A stretch of 64,000 bases of DNA from Woeseiaceae bacterium (GCA_021773075.1 JAJFKT010000021.1:52974-116973); one strand, 5' to 3'; numbered from the stretch's first letter, positions 25,769 to 42,261 are shown. Made by a program: numbers and translations. The notes: generated by a model from the sequence alone, not told the origin.

Positions 25769-27655
25769 ATGTTACGTGATGTTTTCCGGGAGTTTCTGAG
25801 CGGCGCACTCTCCCGGCGAAAATTTCTTCGCACGTTGACGCAAATGGGTGTCGGTGTGGCAGCGGCTGGCCAGATAGCGGACGTGGTCGCCGCTGTCCCG
25901 GAGCCCGAAAACGATCTTGTGCTCAAGAACGTTAGCGGCGGACATATTACCTGCGAGACGCTAAGGTTGTGGGACGTCAAATACGTCTTCGGCAATACCG
26001 GATCCTACGAAGCGCCATTCGTCGATGCGCTGGTCGACTTCCCGGACATCCATTATGTACTCGGGCTGCAAGAGGGTTCGGTAATGGCGATGGCCGATGG
26101 CTACGCGCGGATCACCGGCCAAACCTCCTTCGTCAATATTCACTCTGTAACAGGAACTGCCAATGCGCTCGGCCTGATCGTCAATGCGTGGGCGGACAAT
26201 TCGCCTGTGGTCGTATCCGTCGGCATGAGTGAGCGCAGCGGCGAGAATCTCGGTGTGTTTACGGAAACAACCAAACTCGAGACTATCCCGGAGCTCTTTA
26301 CCAAGCTGTCTTTTATATCGAGTCGGGTAGAGAACCTCGGTGAGTCGCTGCGCCGTGCATTCAGGCTGGCCTCGGTACTGCCATCCGGGCCGGTATTTTT
26401 GGGTGTTCCGGTTGATGTCTGGGCGGGCAAAACGGAAAAGACGTCGCTGATCCCGGCACAGCGGACGGTTTCCGAACGCAGAATTTCGCCGCAGCGCGCT
26501 GCCGTTGAGCAAGCTGCGGAATGGCTCATGGCCGCAGAGAATCCCTTACTCATTGCCGGCGCCGAACTACCCCGTTGGGGTGGTCTGGCGGAGCTGGCCA
26601 AAATCTCCGATCAACTGGGCGCGACCGTAAGCGGTGACACGTCCGCCAGTCGCTCGTCGATGGGTTTTCCGAGTCATCACCCACACTACCTTGGTGCGAT
26701 GCGGGGGCCGATAGAAGCAACAACGCCTTTCGATGTGGTCCTGATAGCGGGTGCGAGCCGGCTGTCCCTGTCGCGCGGAGGCCACCCATTGATTCCGCGC
26801 AATGCCAGAATTATTGAGATTGGCTTGCGCGAAGACCATCTCGCCCGAAATTATCCAGCGGATCTGCTGATTTACGCACACGCAGAAGTGACTCTCCAAA
26901 AGATAATCGAAGTCATGAACGGCAGCGCACCGGACCGTGCCAAAGTTGCGGCCATAAGCCGGCAGGCGGAAGCGCTCAAAGAGCAACGGCAAACGTCACT
27001 CAAGCGCGTTCTCGAGAGTGCCTGGGACTCAGACCCGATCGCGCCAGAGCGACTGGCTGCCGAGTTGAATCACACTATTGCACGCAACGCGATTGTCGTC
27101 ACAGAAGGTGCAACGTCTGATGCGCCGATCTGGGATTACATCGACTTCGATCAGCCCGGTGGCGGTCGGCGTCATTTGATTTCTTCGGGTGGCAGCCTTG
27201 GTTGGTGCCTGGGGGCCGCTATTGGTACAAAACTGGGCGCGCCGGACAAGCAGGTTGTCGCACTCGTTGGTGATGGCAGTTATCAGTTCGCGGTGCAGGC
27301 CTTGTGGACGGCGAAGCGATTCGAGGTACCGCTAATCATCGTGATTTTCAACAATCTCGGTTACCAGGCTAATCGTTGGGCGCTTTCGCGGCACAAGGGC
27401 AGGGCAACTGAAACCGGCAAGTTCATCGGCATCAGCCTGGACGATCCGCAGATCGACCATGTTGGTATTGCGCGCTCCTATGGTCTTGATGGCGAGCAAG
27501 TCAATAAGCCTCAAGATCTCACCGGCGCAATCAACCGAGCGCTGGCGGCGGAAAGCGCCGGACAGGCGTACGTGCTGGATGTGATTATCGATCGTCGCGG
27601 CGGTGGGCGGGACGTAAACTGGCACGAGAATTACCTTCCCGAATTCAGTTCCTGA
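25769..27655 (+). CDS. ThDP-dependent enzyme with Tat-like signal
   Basis: The protein is 628 residues. It has the three-domain layout of acetolactate synthase/benzoylformate decarboxylase enzymes: an N-terminal pyrimidine-binding domain with catalytic Glu102 (GLQEGSVMAMADGYAR), a central domain, and a C-terminal ThDP-binding GDG (501-503) through NN (528-529). Unusually, residues 15-21 are SRRKFLR followed by a hydrophobic, alanine-rich stretch, a twin-arginine signal pattern. Exported ThDP enzymes are rare. It follows the TonB receptor by 30 bp, so it may decarboxylate an aromatic 2-oxo acid soon after uptake; the resulting aldehyde would suit the nearby aldehyde dehydrogenase. Confidence 0.85.
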   Translation: MLRDVFREFLSGALSRRKFLRTLTQMGVGVAAAGQIADVVAAVPEPENDLVLKNVSGGHITCETLRLWDVKYVFGNTGSYEAPFVDALVDFPDIHYVLGLQEGSVMAMADGYARITGQTSFVNIHSVTGTANALGLIVNAWADNSPVVVSVGMSERSGENLGVFTETTKLETIPELFTKLSFISSRVENLGESLRRAFRLASVLPSGPVFLGVPVDVWAGKTEKTSLIPAQRTVSERRISPQRAAVEQAAEWLMAAENPLLIAGAELPRWGGLAELAKISDQLGATVSGDTSASRSSMGFPSHHPHYLGAMRGPIEATTPFDVVLIAGASRLSLSRGGHPLIPRNARIIEIGLREDHLARNYPADLLIYAHAEVTLQKIIEVMNGSAPDRAKVAAISRQAEALKEQRQTSLKRVLESAWDSDPIAPERLAAELNHTIARNAIVVTEGATSDAPIWDYIDFDQPGGGRRHLISSGGSLGWCLGAAIGTKLGAPDKQVVALVGDGSYQFAVQALWTAKRFEVPLIIVIFNNLGYQANRWALSRHKGRATETGKFIGISLDDPQIDHVGIARSYGLDGEQVNKPQDLTGAINRALAAESAGQAYVLDVIIDRRGGGRDVNWHENYLPEFSS

Positions 27656-27663
27656 ATTATGTA

Positions 27664-28476
27664 CTACTCTGGCTTTCGCAAGCGCAGCAGGAATCGATGT
27701 GTGTTGCCACGGCGACCGTCTGCGAACACTGTTTCGGTCAAGTCATCGTCATGTATATGCAGAAGACCACTTTCTGCCTCAACGACAAAACCGGCTGCTT
27801 CGGCCACGCGAATCGCATCCTCAACATTCATGCGATGCAGCTCTTTGTTGTCGTTACCGGCGGCGCCATGGTGGTCGATAAGGCCGAAAACCGCGCCCGG
27901 TTTGAGTAAAGCGGATATCGTCTTTAACGCGCCGATAGCACCTTGTTCACCGTAGTTATTGAAAATATCGTGCAAATTCAAAGCCGTCAGCGCCGCATCG
28001 TATTGACCGTCCGCTGGCAACAACTCGCCAATTTCACGATCAAGTCGCGACACGTTCGCGAGTCGATCGCCGGACAGTCGTTCACTCAGCGCTTTTTCAT
28101 TAGCGCCATCTCGCATCTGCAATACGACGGCGGGATTCTGTGCGCTCACGTGGCCGTCCGAACCGACCGCGTACGACAGCACCTCGCTGTAGTAGCCGCC
28201 ACCTGCGATGACGTCGATAACATTCATGCCTGATTCGATACCGAGAAACTCAATGACTTCTGCAGGGTGTCTGCCGGCATCTCGAGCTCGATCGCCCTCG
28301 CTTCTTGATTCGTTTGCAAGCAAGGTGGCAAGCTCTGATGCTACTGGTTCAGGCGCTGTATCGACCTGCTCGTCCACGGACACAGTTTCCTCTTTGTCGG
28401 CGGTGCCGCAAGCTGCAAGGATCAAAGTAGCAATGATGGTGATAGGTAGGCGTAGCGTATTGTTATGCAGGTTCAC
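27664..28476 (-). CDS. Exported lipoprotein with class I SAM methyltransferase fold
   Basis: The protein is 270 residues. A lipobox LILAAC (Cys23) ends the signal peptide. The rest is a methyltransferase-like Rossmann domain with MNVIDVIAGGGYYSEVL as motif I and LNLHDIFNNYG later. Such exported methyltransferase-like lipoproteins are known in marine proteobacteria, but their role is unclear because SAM is not expected outside the cytoplasm. It is convergent with the ThDP enzyme gene, with stops eight bp apart, and divergent from the aromatic acid transporter. Confidence 0.75.
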   Translation of the reverse strand: MNLHNNTLRLPITIIATLILAACGTADKEETVSVDEQVDTAPEPVASELATLLANESRSEGDRARDAGRHPAEVIEFLGIESGMNVIDVIAGGGYYSEVLSYAVGSDGHVSAQNPAVVLQMRDGANEKALSERLSGDRLANVSRLDREIGELLPADGQYDAALTALNLHDIFNNYGEQGAIGALKTISALLKPGAVFGLIDHHGAAGNDNKELHRMNVEDAIRVAEAAGFVVEAESGLLHIHDDDLTETVFADGRRGNTHRFLLRLRKPE

Positions 28477-28530
28477 GGCAGGCTCCTGTGAAGATTTGGT
28501 TGGCGTGATGAATAAAGGATTTCAAAATTC

Positions 28531-29868
28531 ATGAATGACACTGTAGACAATTCTGGCGCTATTGTCGCCCGTGTAATCGACGACGGTTCGGTCAGCATGC
28601 AGCAGTTGCTCGTTATTGGACTGTGCCTGATCTTTAATATGATAGACGGATTCGATATAACGGCGATGGCAATTGTTGCCAGTTCCGTTGCTTCTGATCT
28701 TGAACTAACGCCGGAGCGATTAGGGTGGATATTTAGTTTCGCATTGGCGGGCATGATGGCGGGCGCGATGTTCCTTGCGCCGTTTTCGGACCTGATTGGG
28801 CGGCGCCAAGTGGTGATCCTGAGCCTTGCTCTTGTCGCTGTGTCGATCTTGTTGACTGCCTACGCATCGTCACTGACGGAATTCATCGTGTTGCGCTTTA
28901 TAAGTGGCATGGGGGCCGGTGCAATGCTCGCCTGTCAGGCATCGTTGGCGGCGGAATACAGCCCGGAAAAATTTCGCGTGTTTTCCGTGGCCGCTGTAAC
29001 GTCCGGCTACCCGCTTGGCGCGATGATGACGTCCGTAGTCGCTGGCTATGTCATGCCGGACTACGGCTGGCGAGGGATGTTCCTTGCGGGTGGAGTGGTG
29101 ACATTGTTGATGGTCTTCGTCGCGTGGCGATTCTTGCCTGAGTCACTTAAATATCTCTTAGAGCGGCGGCCTGCTAATGCGCTACAACGCGTGAACGAAA
29201 TTTTGCTAAAACTAAAGAAACAGGCGCTTCTGAAGCTGCCGGCGATAGCGGATGCAAGTACGAGCGGAAATGCCAAGAAAGGCGCGAGCTTTGCCGTCAA
29301 AACATTGTTGGCCCCAAAATATCGGCTTGCAACGTTGACCTTGTGGGCCGCATTCTTCCTGAGCTTCAGTACTTTGTATTTCCTGATGAGCTGGATTCCG
29401 AAACTAATGGAAGACTCCGGCTATAACAGCGGCATCGCTCATCAGGCGTTCTTTCTATTCAACTTTGGCGGTGTGATCGGCATCTACACGATGGGCTGGT
29501 TGTCGACACGTTTTGGGCTCTCGAAACTGATTCTCGTGTCGCTGGTCTCTTCTGCTGTTGCGATGGTTATATTCGCGACTGTGCCGAACAAGCTCAATTT
29601 ATTGCTGGGCCTTATTTTTGTCATCGGCATACTGCAACAGGGCGGCTTTACCGGCCTGTATGGCGCGGCTGCCAAAGTGTATCCAACCGCCGTGAGAAGT
29701 ACGGGAATCGGTTGGTCAATTGGATTGGGGCGTTCTGGCGCAGTCGCCGGACCGGCAATCGCTGGCTACTTGATCGCAGCCGGATTTAATATGTCGGCAA
29801 ACTTCTATTTGTTTGCTATTCCAATGGCAATTAGTGGCGCCATCGCTTATCGACTGCATCTCCGATGA
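28531..29868 (+). CDS. AAHS-type MFS aromatic acid:H+ symporter (PcaK-like)
   Basis: The protein is 445 residues with 12 predicted membrane segments. The AAHS features are the MIDGFDITAMAIVAS segment in helix 1, DLIGRRQVVILSL in the 2-3 loop, and YPTAVRSTGIGW in the second half. Transporters of this type, such as PcaK, import 4-hydroxybenzoate and protocatechuate. It is convergent with pobA and next to the complete protocatechuate 4,5-cleavage genes, which supports 4-hydroxybenzoate or a relative as its substrate. Confidence 0.88.
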   Translation: MNDTVDNSGAIVARVIDDGSVSMQQLLVIGLCLIFNMIDGFDITAMAIVASSVASDLELTPERLGWIFSFALAGMMAGAMFLAPFSDLIGRRQVVILSLALVAVSILLTAYASSLTEFIVLRFISGMGAGAMLACQASLAAEYSPEKFRVFSVAAVTSGYPLGAMMTSVVAGYVMPDYGWRGMFLAGGVVTLLMVFVAWRFLPESLKYLLERRPANALQRVNEILLKLKKQALLKLPAIADASTSGNAKKGASFAVKTLLAPKYRLATLTLWAAFFLSFSTLYFLMSWIPKLMEDSGYNSGIAHQAFFLFNFGGVIGIYTMGWLSTRFGLSKLILVSLVSSAVAMVIFATVPNKLNLLLGLIFVIGILQQGGFTGLYGAAAKVYPTAVRSTGIGWSIGLGRSGAVAGPAIAGYLIAAGFNMSANFYLFAIPMAISGAIAYRLHLR

Positions 29869-29922
29869 TTATTTTTCGCGTTTATTCATCCGTCAATCAT
29901 TGCTGCGGGTGTTCCGAAATGC

Positions 29923-33274
<3,352 letters not shown>

Positions 33275-33278
<4 letters not shown>

Positions 33279-34297
33279 AGTCCGCGCCCTTTCAGTTGTT
33301 GATCCAATCGTGGAAATACTCGTCGGGCATTGCCCTCAAAAATTGCACGGCGTTCGACGTCCGTTATATCAAGCGCGTCGACATAGCGTTTGGTGTCATC
33401 AAAATAATGTCCAGTGGTCGGGTCGATTCCGCGAACGGCGCCGACCATTTCAGAGCCAAACAAGATGTTCTTGTTGTCGATGACGTCAGCAAGCAGGCCG
33501 ACGCCTGGTTGGTGATAAACGCAGGTATCGAAAAACACATTGTTCATTACGTGCACGGCGAGATCAGGCTGCTTTAGCATATCAGCAAGGCCACGATAGC
33601 GTCCCCAGTGATACGGAACAGCGCCGCCACCGTGCGGGATGATGAGTCGCAGATCTGGGAAATCGCGGAACAGGTTGCCCTGAATGAGTTGCATAAACGC
33701 AATTGTATCGGCGGCAATGTAATAGCCGCCGGTCGCATGCAGACCCGGATTGCAACTGCCCGATACGTGAATCATCGCCGGTACGTCGAGCTCCACCATT
33801 TTTTCGTAGAACGGATACCAAAAGTGATCGGTAAGCGGTGGGTGTTTGAAATGACCGCCACCTGGGTCCGGGTTCAGATTGCAGCCGACGAATCCCATAT
33901 CGACGCAGCGTTGTAGTTCCTCGATTGAAGCTTGCATATCCGCCTTTGGCGACTGTGGCAACATGCAAACCGGAACGAACTTATCCGGGTACAGTTCGGC
34001 GCAGCGGGCGATAAGATCATTGTTCACTCGCGACCAGGCAATCGCGACACTTTTATCACCGATGTGCGGTGCCATTGCCGAGGCACGCGGCGAGAATATT
34101 GTCATGTCCGCACCGCGCTCTCGGAGCAGCTTTAGTTGGTTTTCTTCCAGAGTCTCGCGGATCTCATCGTCTGAGATCGCAGGGTAGGTCGGTGCCAGAC
34201 TGCTGGTTTCAAAAGCAGACTTTTGGGCCTCACGCCATTCATTGTGTGCCTTTGGCGCGGTCGTGTAGTGGCCGTGGCAGTCGATAATAAGAGTCAT
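33275..34297 (-). CDS. ligJ: 4-oxalomesaconate hydratase (amidohydrolase family)
   Basis: The protein is 340 residues, matching characterised LigJ length. The metal-binding start IIDCHGHYTT provides His8 and His10, with later MIHVSGS and IIPHGGGAVPYHWGR segments. It hydrates 4-oxalomesaconate to 4-carboxy-4-hydroxy-2-oxoadipate, the penultimate step of the pathway. It is the first gene of the minus-strand lig operon, 53 bp after the LysR gene, with a half-site GCTAAT (34329-34334) in that gap. Confidence 0.92.
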
Positions 34298-34350
34298 AGG
34301 GACAGGCTAGTGAAAGGCGACGGCTGGCGCTAATTGGAAGACCAAACCTA

Positions 34351-35523
34351 CTATAAGTTTTTACTAAGTTTTACTGCGTCAGCTGCCGCCCTCAGTACCT
34401 GAAGAAAACTCGTTTGCATCGCCGTCGGGCGCCAACCCGCGCGTGTCGTCAGGCCAATTGTGCGCTCAAGCTTGCCAGGCGCCTCACAGATTCTGGTAAG
34501 CCACCCGGCTTCGAGTTCGACAGCCACCTGATCGGGAGAAAACAGCGTCAGGAAATCGCTTTTTCGCAGAATTTCTCGATTGGCAATAACCGAACCACTC
34601 TCGACGGGTATTCTGGGCGGCGCGACGCCAGCGCTCGCAAACATATGATCCCATTGGATTCGGAGTGGTGTCCCTCGCGCAGAAATTGTCCACGGGTAAT
34701 GGGCGAGAGCGTCCGTGCCGACATTGCCAGCGAGTTTTGATAGCGGGTGGCGTTTACGACCCAGCACGACGAGCCGGTCGACGAAAAGTTCATCTTGCAC
34801 GACGTCCTCAGCCGGGGCCGTCGGTCGTAATGCACCGATCATCACATCGATGACGCCATCGCGAAGCGGTTCGATCAATTCGCGGAACGATCCCTCAACG
34901 ATGACGACTTCCGACTCAGGGTGTTCTGGATGAAACGCTGCAACCGCGGTGGGCAAGAGGCGCGCTCGGCATAACGGCATGGCACCGATGGTAATGCGGC
35001 CGGTTTCGCGGCCATCAAGCGCAGCCAGTTCGCTCAAGCCAGCCTCGAGTTCGGCGCGCGCCAGCCGGAAGGCGCGCGCCGTTCGCCGTCCTTGTTCCGT
35101 CAGAGCAATGCCCTTGCCACGCCGCTCGACCAGGTTACGTTTCAGCGCCAGCGACAGGTCCCGCACAGCACGGTGCAAAGAAGGCTGCGCCAATCCGGTG
35201 GCGCTGCTTGCCTCGGCGTAACTTCCGGCGTCAGCCAGCGCGATCATTGCCCGCAGACAGGCCATGGTGACGCGTCTTGATCCGATATGTCCCAAGGCGG
35301 TCTCTACACGCGGTGCGAAAATCGCGGCCGCCGGTAATGGCGTCATGCCATCCGGTCGCCGCTCGAATAACTGATGGCCGAGCTGAGACTCCAGCTTGGC
35401 CAAGGCTTGGGTGATAGCGGGCTGAGTGATACTAATGGCCTGTGCAGCCGCTGTTACGCTGCCAAGACGGGCAATTGCAGCCATTGCGTGAACGTGACGC
35501 AAGTTGAGTCGCGATGTATTCAT
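34351..35523 (-). CDS. LysR-family regulator with two HTH regions
   Basis: With the ATG at 35523 the protein is 390 residues, about 90 longer than most LysR regulators. The extra length is a second winged-helix module: LRHVHAMAAIARLGSVTAAAQ in the first and CLRAMIALADAGSYAEASSA in the second, each followed by a LysR-type recognition helix and an ERR wing. An effector-binding domain fills the rest. It is divergent from ligK and upstream of ligJ, so it likely activates both with a pathway intermediate. A start at 35541 would overlap its own operator. Confidence 0.88.
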   Translation of the reverse strand: MNTSRLNLRHVHAMAAIARLGSVTAAAQAISITQPAITQALAKLESQLGHQLFERRPDGMTPLPAAAIFAPRVETALGHIGSRRVTMACLRAMIALADAGSYAEASSATGLAQPSLHRAVRDLSLALKRNLVERRGKGIALTEQGRRTARAFRLARAELEAGLSELAALDGRETGRITIGAMPLCRARLLPTAVAAFHPEHPESEVVIVEGSFRELIEPLRDGVIDVMIGALRPTAPAEDVVQDELFVDRLVVLGRKRHPLSKLAGNVGTDALAHYPWTISARGTPLRIQWDHMFASAGVAPPRIPVESGSVIANREILRKSDFLTLFSPDQVAVELEAGWLTRICEAPGKLERTIGLTTRAGWRPTAMQTSFLQVLRAAADAVKLSKNL

Positions 35524-35533
35524 ACGTTGAAGA

Positions 35534-35556
35534 ATTAGCATAGTCTTATAGCTAAT
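35534..35556. promoter_or_regulatory. LysR-type operator ATTAGC-N11-GCTAAT
   Basis: Perfect six-bp arms separated by 11 bp match the classical LysR box geometry (T-N11-A). It lies in the interval between the divergent LysR gene and the ligK-ligU-ligI operon, where it can both autoregulate and activate. A half-site occurs in the gap before ligJ. Confidence 0.65.
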
Positions 35557-35633
35557 GTACAGTTCCGAATTTCATTCAGGACGCTATCGTGGTGAACTCA
35601 GCGGACTACCAGCAGGAGAGAGAGGTCGGTGTC

Positions 35634-36300
35634 ATGACCGGAGTCGTGGTTCAAAACGTAGAAAGAGAGACAGCCGACGTTATCGACGGCCTGGCCGCCT
35701 GTGGTGTAGCGACGGTTCACGAGGCCCAGGGACGCACAGGATTATTGGCCAGCTATATGCGCCCAATCTACACCGGTGTTCGTGCGGCCGGGTCGGCCGT
35801 CACCATTTCTGCTCCCCCCGGTGATAACTGGATGGTGCACGTCGCGATAGAACAATTGCGCGATGGGGATATCCTGATAATCGCACCGACTTCGCCCTGC
35901 GAGGATGGCTACTTTGGTGACCTGTTGGCTACCTCCGCACAGGCGCGAGGATGTCGGGGTCTGATTATTGATGCAGGCATTCGTGATGTACGCGATCTGA
36001 CGAAAATGAATTTTCCGGTCTGGTCGAAGGCAGTATTCGCGCAAGGGACGATTAAGGCTTCCCTTGGTTCGGTTAACGTACCGGTCGTTTGTGCCGGCGC
36101 AATGATCAACGCTGGCGACATTGTTGTTGCCGATGATGATGGTGTCTGCGTTGTACCGCGACAGAGCGCCGCGGCAGTCCTCAAAGCGGCGCAAGCACGC
36201 GAGACGAATGAAGAGGCCAAACGGGCGCGGCTCGCAGCGGGTGAGTTGGGTCTCGATATGTATGAGATGCGGGAGAAACTTGCGGAGATGGGTCTGAAGT

Positions 36301-36308
<8 letters not shown>
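35634..36308 (+). CDS. ligK: 4-carboxy-4-hydroxy-2-oxoadipate aldolase
   Basis: This is an RraA-like aldolase. With the ATG at 35634 the protein is 224 residues, which fits the family, and GAGAGG lies eight bases upstream; a GTG at 35589 would add 15 residues. Signature segments are [30 protein letters not shown] and GIRDVRDL, the last two holding the metal and substrate-binding Asp/Arg. It cleaves the final intermediate to pyruvate and oxaloacetate. It starts the plus-strand lig operon and overlaps ligU by eight bases. Confidence 0.93.
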
Positions 36309-39220
<2,912 letters not shown>

Positions 39221-39448
39221 AGGCGATAGAGCTTCGGCGTTTATTTTGTCTCCTGTCGTCGCGATCAAAAGATATCTGCGATCGCAACCCAAAGCAGACG
39301 GCCGCAATCGGACAATCTTGATATCATGTTATTTCAGAATTTCACACAACGCGTAATCGCATTCGCATAGCAGCCGGTCCGAGCAGCTAACCTGCAGGGA
39401 ATGTCATCGTTAATACTCACGAACTAAACCCAGTCAGCACCAGTCATT

Positions 39449-39853
39449 ATGCACCACCGTAGAAATTTTCTAGCACTGGTGGCTCTCTCGACGGCAGCTT
39501 GCTCGTCGATTGCGTCAGATCCAGATTTTGTGTGGGCCAACCGGGAGATGACAGAGCGCACGTTTCCCGCGTGTCAGCCTAGGACTAATTCTCATCCGAG
39601 ACTGGTAACGGGTAAGGCACCTATATATCCGATTAGTCGTGTGATGGCCGAAGAAGACGGGCACGCGATCCTGGAGTTTGACGTTACGGAGAGAGGCAGG
39701 GCCGAAAACTTTAAGATGATCGAGAGTTCAAAGCGAATTTTTTACACACATACACGGATTGCGGTATCGGATTGGATATTTGAGCCTGCTATTCAGGATG
39801 ACGTTCCCATAACAGTCCGTTGTAAATTCCGGCAAGATTTCATTATTAAGTAG
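39449..39853 (+). CDS. Small lipoprotein with TonB C-terminal-like domain
   Basis: The protein is 134 residues. A lipobox STAAC (Cys18) is followed by a domain reading APIYPISRVMAEEDGHAI and later FKMIESSKRIF and WIFEPA, which is the energy transducer TonB C-terminal pattern (YPxxA..xGxV..., W.F.P). Lacking the transmembrane anchor, it is not a canonical TonB. The 228 bp before it hold no clear gene or terminator. Confidence 0.65.
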   Translation: MHHRRNFLALVALSTAACSSIASDPDFVWANREMTERTFPACQPRTNSHPRLVTGKAPIYPISRVMAEEDGHAILEFDVTERGRAENFKMIESSKRIFYTHTRIAVSDWIFEPAIQDDVPITVRCKFRQDFIIK

Positions 39854-40025
39854 AAAGGCAGTCGCGGACGTCAGCAACCGCAAAGCTGATGCCCCAACAG
39901 GAAATTCCTTCGCGGCGCAGCTCATGAATACACTAAAGTCGTCACCGCGAGCGGCTGCCGTTGCTAATAAGGAGTACGATGGTTTGCCCATGCAGCCTAT
40001 TCTAAAAACGAAGAGGTTAGTTATC

Positions 40026-42182
40026 GTGCACAACAGCTATTCGGAACGCTCAGACTTCGATTCAGCGCGTAGAACGAGTCGTTTGGTCGCAGCAGCAATG
40101 ATATTAGGTGTCTTGCTGGCAGGTTGCGGCGGCGGTGGCTCCAATCAGGCAACAACCCCGCCAGTACCAGTACCAATCCCAGTCACGTTTGAACTCATTT
40201 ACCCGGCCGGAAACAGTCTAACCGACTCGGATCAAATTTCAATTGTTGGCTTGGCAAGCGCCAACGGACTGACGTCTGTGACAATAAAGTCCGGCAATAA
40301 CGAGACCCCGGCTAACCAAGACAGCGCAGGGCACTGGCGGGCAAATGGCGTTCCTCTTTCAGCGGGAGATAATCAACTAGCCGTCAGGTTAACCGAGAGT
40401 AATGGGCAAGTGACTGAACTTCCTGTAGCGACAGTTCAGTCCTCACCTGTCCTGTCCAATCCAACGGCCGTACTTTTCGATGCGCTCAACCAGCGAGTAT
40501 TGGTACTTGATCCGAAGCAATTGTTGTCTTTTGATATCGCGTCCAGCGACTTGCAAATTCTTAGTGCGAATGGCGTTGGTTCAGGGCCGGGCTTCGGTTT
40601 CGCGCGCCACTTCGCTCTTGATACGGACGGCGCTATTTTGGTCGCCAACCAAGACGGCATTCAAAGAGTCGATCCGACGACGGGCGACAGAAGTGAACAT
40701 GTCGCCTTACCCGTTGCCGCAGGGCCGATCTCGACGGTTGCTGTCGATCCACAGTTGGGCCGCCTCTTCGCTGTAGGCTTTTTTCGCGATCTCTACGGCG
40801 CCGACCTTTCGCTTGATCCGCCCATCGTTGCAACAACAATAAAGCCACTGCCACCATTCGGCATTTTCTTAAGCGGCCCGACAGACGGCACTTTTGATAC
40901 AACGACTGACTCTGTATACACCGTCAGTTTGCCAACCATCGACGTCAAGCAAATTGACGTATCAAGCGGTGACTCCAGTTCAATCCTGCTCGATTTCCGT
41001 GGAAATGTGACGCCAACAGTCGGAATTGACTATGACGACGTCAATTCACGATTACTGGTTCTTGGTAATTCTGGCGCGGTTTTTTCATTAGACCCGACGA
41101 CACAAATCAGCAGTCCATTGTTTTCCCCTCAAGTCACGCCGGACCCACCCATTTCCGTGAGAGGCTTGAGCGTCGGGGATACGAGATTGTGGACCGTAAC
41201 ACCAATACCGGGCGAATTACGCAGCATTGACACGACGACGGGTGTGCAGACCGTTGTTGCAAGTTCTCGAGTCGGTAATGACATTGCGACGGGGACGATG
41301 TTAGCGGCACGCTACGATGCTGTTTCGCAGCGAATTGTCGCGATCGCCGACTCACGCGTTATCGCCATTGATCCTGAATCCGGTTCCAGGCAGCTACTAG
41401 CTAATCTAATCGATTTCTCATTGCCACTGTCACTGCCAGGTTTGGTCCTCGCAAGCGGACTGAGTCTATCTCAGGATGGCTCACGCGCTTTTCTATCGGA
41501 CATGTTCAACCAGAAGATTATCGAAGTTGATCTCATTAGCGGCGAAGTCACGACCGTGTCGGGTCCAGCTGTTGGTGGTGGTCCATTACCGGAGCAGATT
41601 TCGGGCTTAGCGACAAATATAGAAAATAGTGTTGCTTATGTTGCGGATCGTTTCGCGCAACGAATTATTCAAGTCGATCTCGCTAGCGGTCAACGGACTG
41701 AGCTCGCTTCGTTTTCCACAGAATTGGCGCTAAGCGAAATTCGCTCATTGGTTTTGGACACTACCGCCAATCGACTGCTCTTAAACATCACGTCAGCTTC
41801 GCCCACTTCAAGCATCCAGCCGGCGATTTACGCGCTGGACCTTGTGAGCCTGGAACTCACTTTGGTTGCGACCCTCTCAACGATCGAATTGCCGCTCGGA
41901 GAGTCCACTGCGCCAACTGCATTAGTCGTGCAAATGAGTCTTAGTTTAGACGGAACAAGTTTATACATTCCCATTGGAGGAAACGCGGACATTCCTTACG
42001 CCCGTGTCGATCTCGGAGCCGGAACGGCCGAGCCCTTGGGAACCGCCGCTAGTGGAGTTCCGTTTCTCGCGCCTAATGCGATTGTGGTAACGCCAAACGA
42101 TCGAGTTTTCGCGCTCGATACTACTGGCGCGCTTCTGGTCGTTGACCCTGGAACCGGTGATCGATCAATCGTATCGAACTAG
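40026..42182 (+). CDS. Lipoprotein with beta-propeller-like repeats
   Basis: With the GTG at 40026 the protein is 718 residues. A signal peptide ends in a lipobox LLAGC followed by a glycine-rich GGGG linker, then a short immunoglobulin-like part near VTFELIYPAGNS. The body has at least eight repeats of the form VDPTTGDRS, IDTTTGVQT, IDPESGSRQ, VDLISGEVT, VDLASGQRT and VDPGTGDRS, separated by 45-70 residues, consistent with a propeller. Function is unknown; a surface scaffold or binding protein is likely. AAGAGG precedes this GTG; ATGs at 39924 and 39990 are alternatives. Confidence 0.75.
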   Translation: MHNSYSERSDFDSARRTSRLVAAAMILGVLLAGCGGGGSNQATTPPVPVPIPVTFELIYPAGNSLTDSDQISIVGLASANGLTSVTIKSGNNETPANQDSAGHWRANGVPLSAGDNQLAVRLTESNGQVTELPVATVQSSPVLSNPTAVLFDALNQRVLVLDPKQLLSFDIASSDLQILSANGVGSGPGFGFARHFALDTDGAILVANQDGIQRVDPTTGDRSEHVALPVAAGPISTVAVDPQLGRLFAVGFFRDLYGADLSLDPPIVATTIKPLPPFGIFLSGPTDGTFDTTTDSVYTVSLPTIDVKQIDVSSGDSSSILLDFRGNVTPTVGIDYDDVNSRLLVLGNSGAVFSLDPTTQISSPLFSPQVTPDPPISVRGLSVGDTRLWTVTPIPGELRSIDTTTGVQTVVASSRVGNDIATGTMLAARYDAVSQRIVAIADSRVIAIDPESGSRQLLANLIDFSLPLSLPGLVLASGLSLSQDGSRAFLSDMFNQKIIEVDLISGEVTTVSGPAVGGGPLPEQISGLATNIENSVAYVADRFAQRIIQVDLASGQRTELASFSTELALSEIRSLVLDTTANRLLLNITSASPTSSIQPAIYALDLVSLELTLVATLSTIELPLGESTAPTALVVQMSLSLDGTSLYIPIGGNADIPYARVDLGAGTAEPLGTAASGVPFLAPNAIVVTPNDRVFALDTTGALLVVDPGTGDRSIVSN

Positions 42183-42261
42183 TCATTTTGCTTGCTGATT
42201 CAGTGACGGACTGTTCTTGGCCAACCGCCGTCCGTCGCGTATTCTAATGTAAGATGACGGC

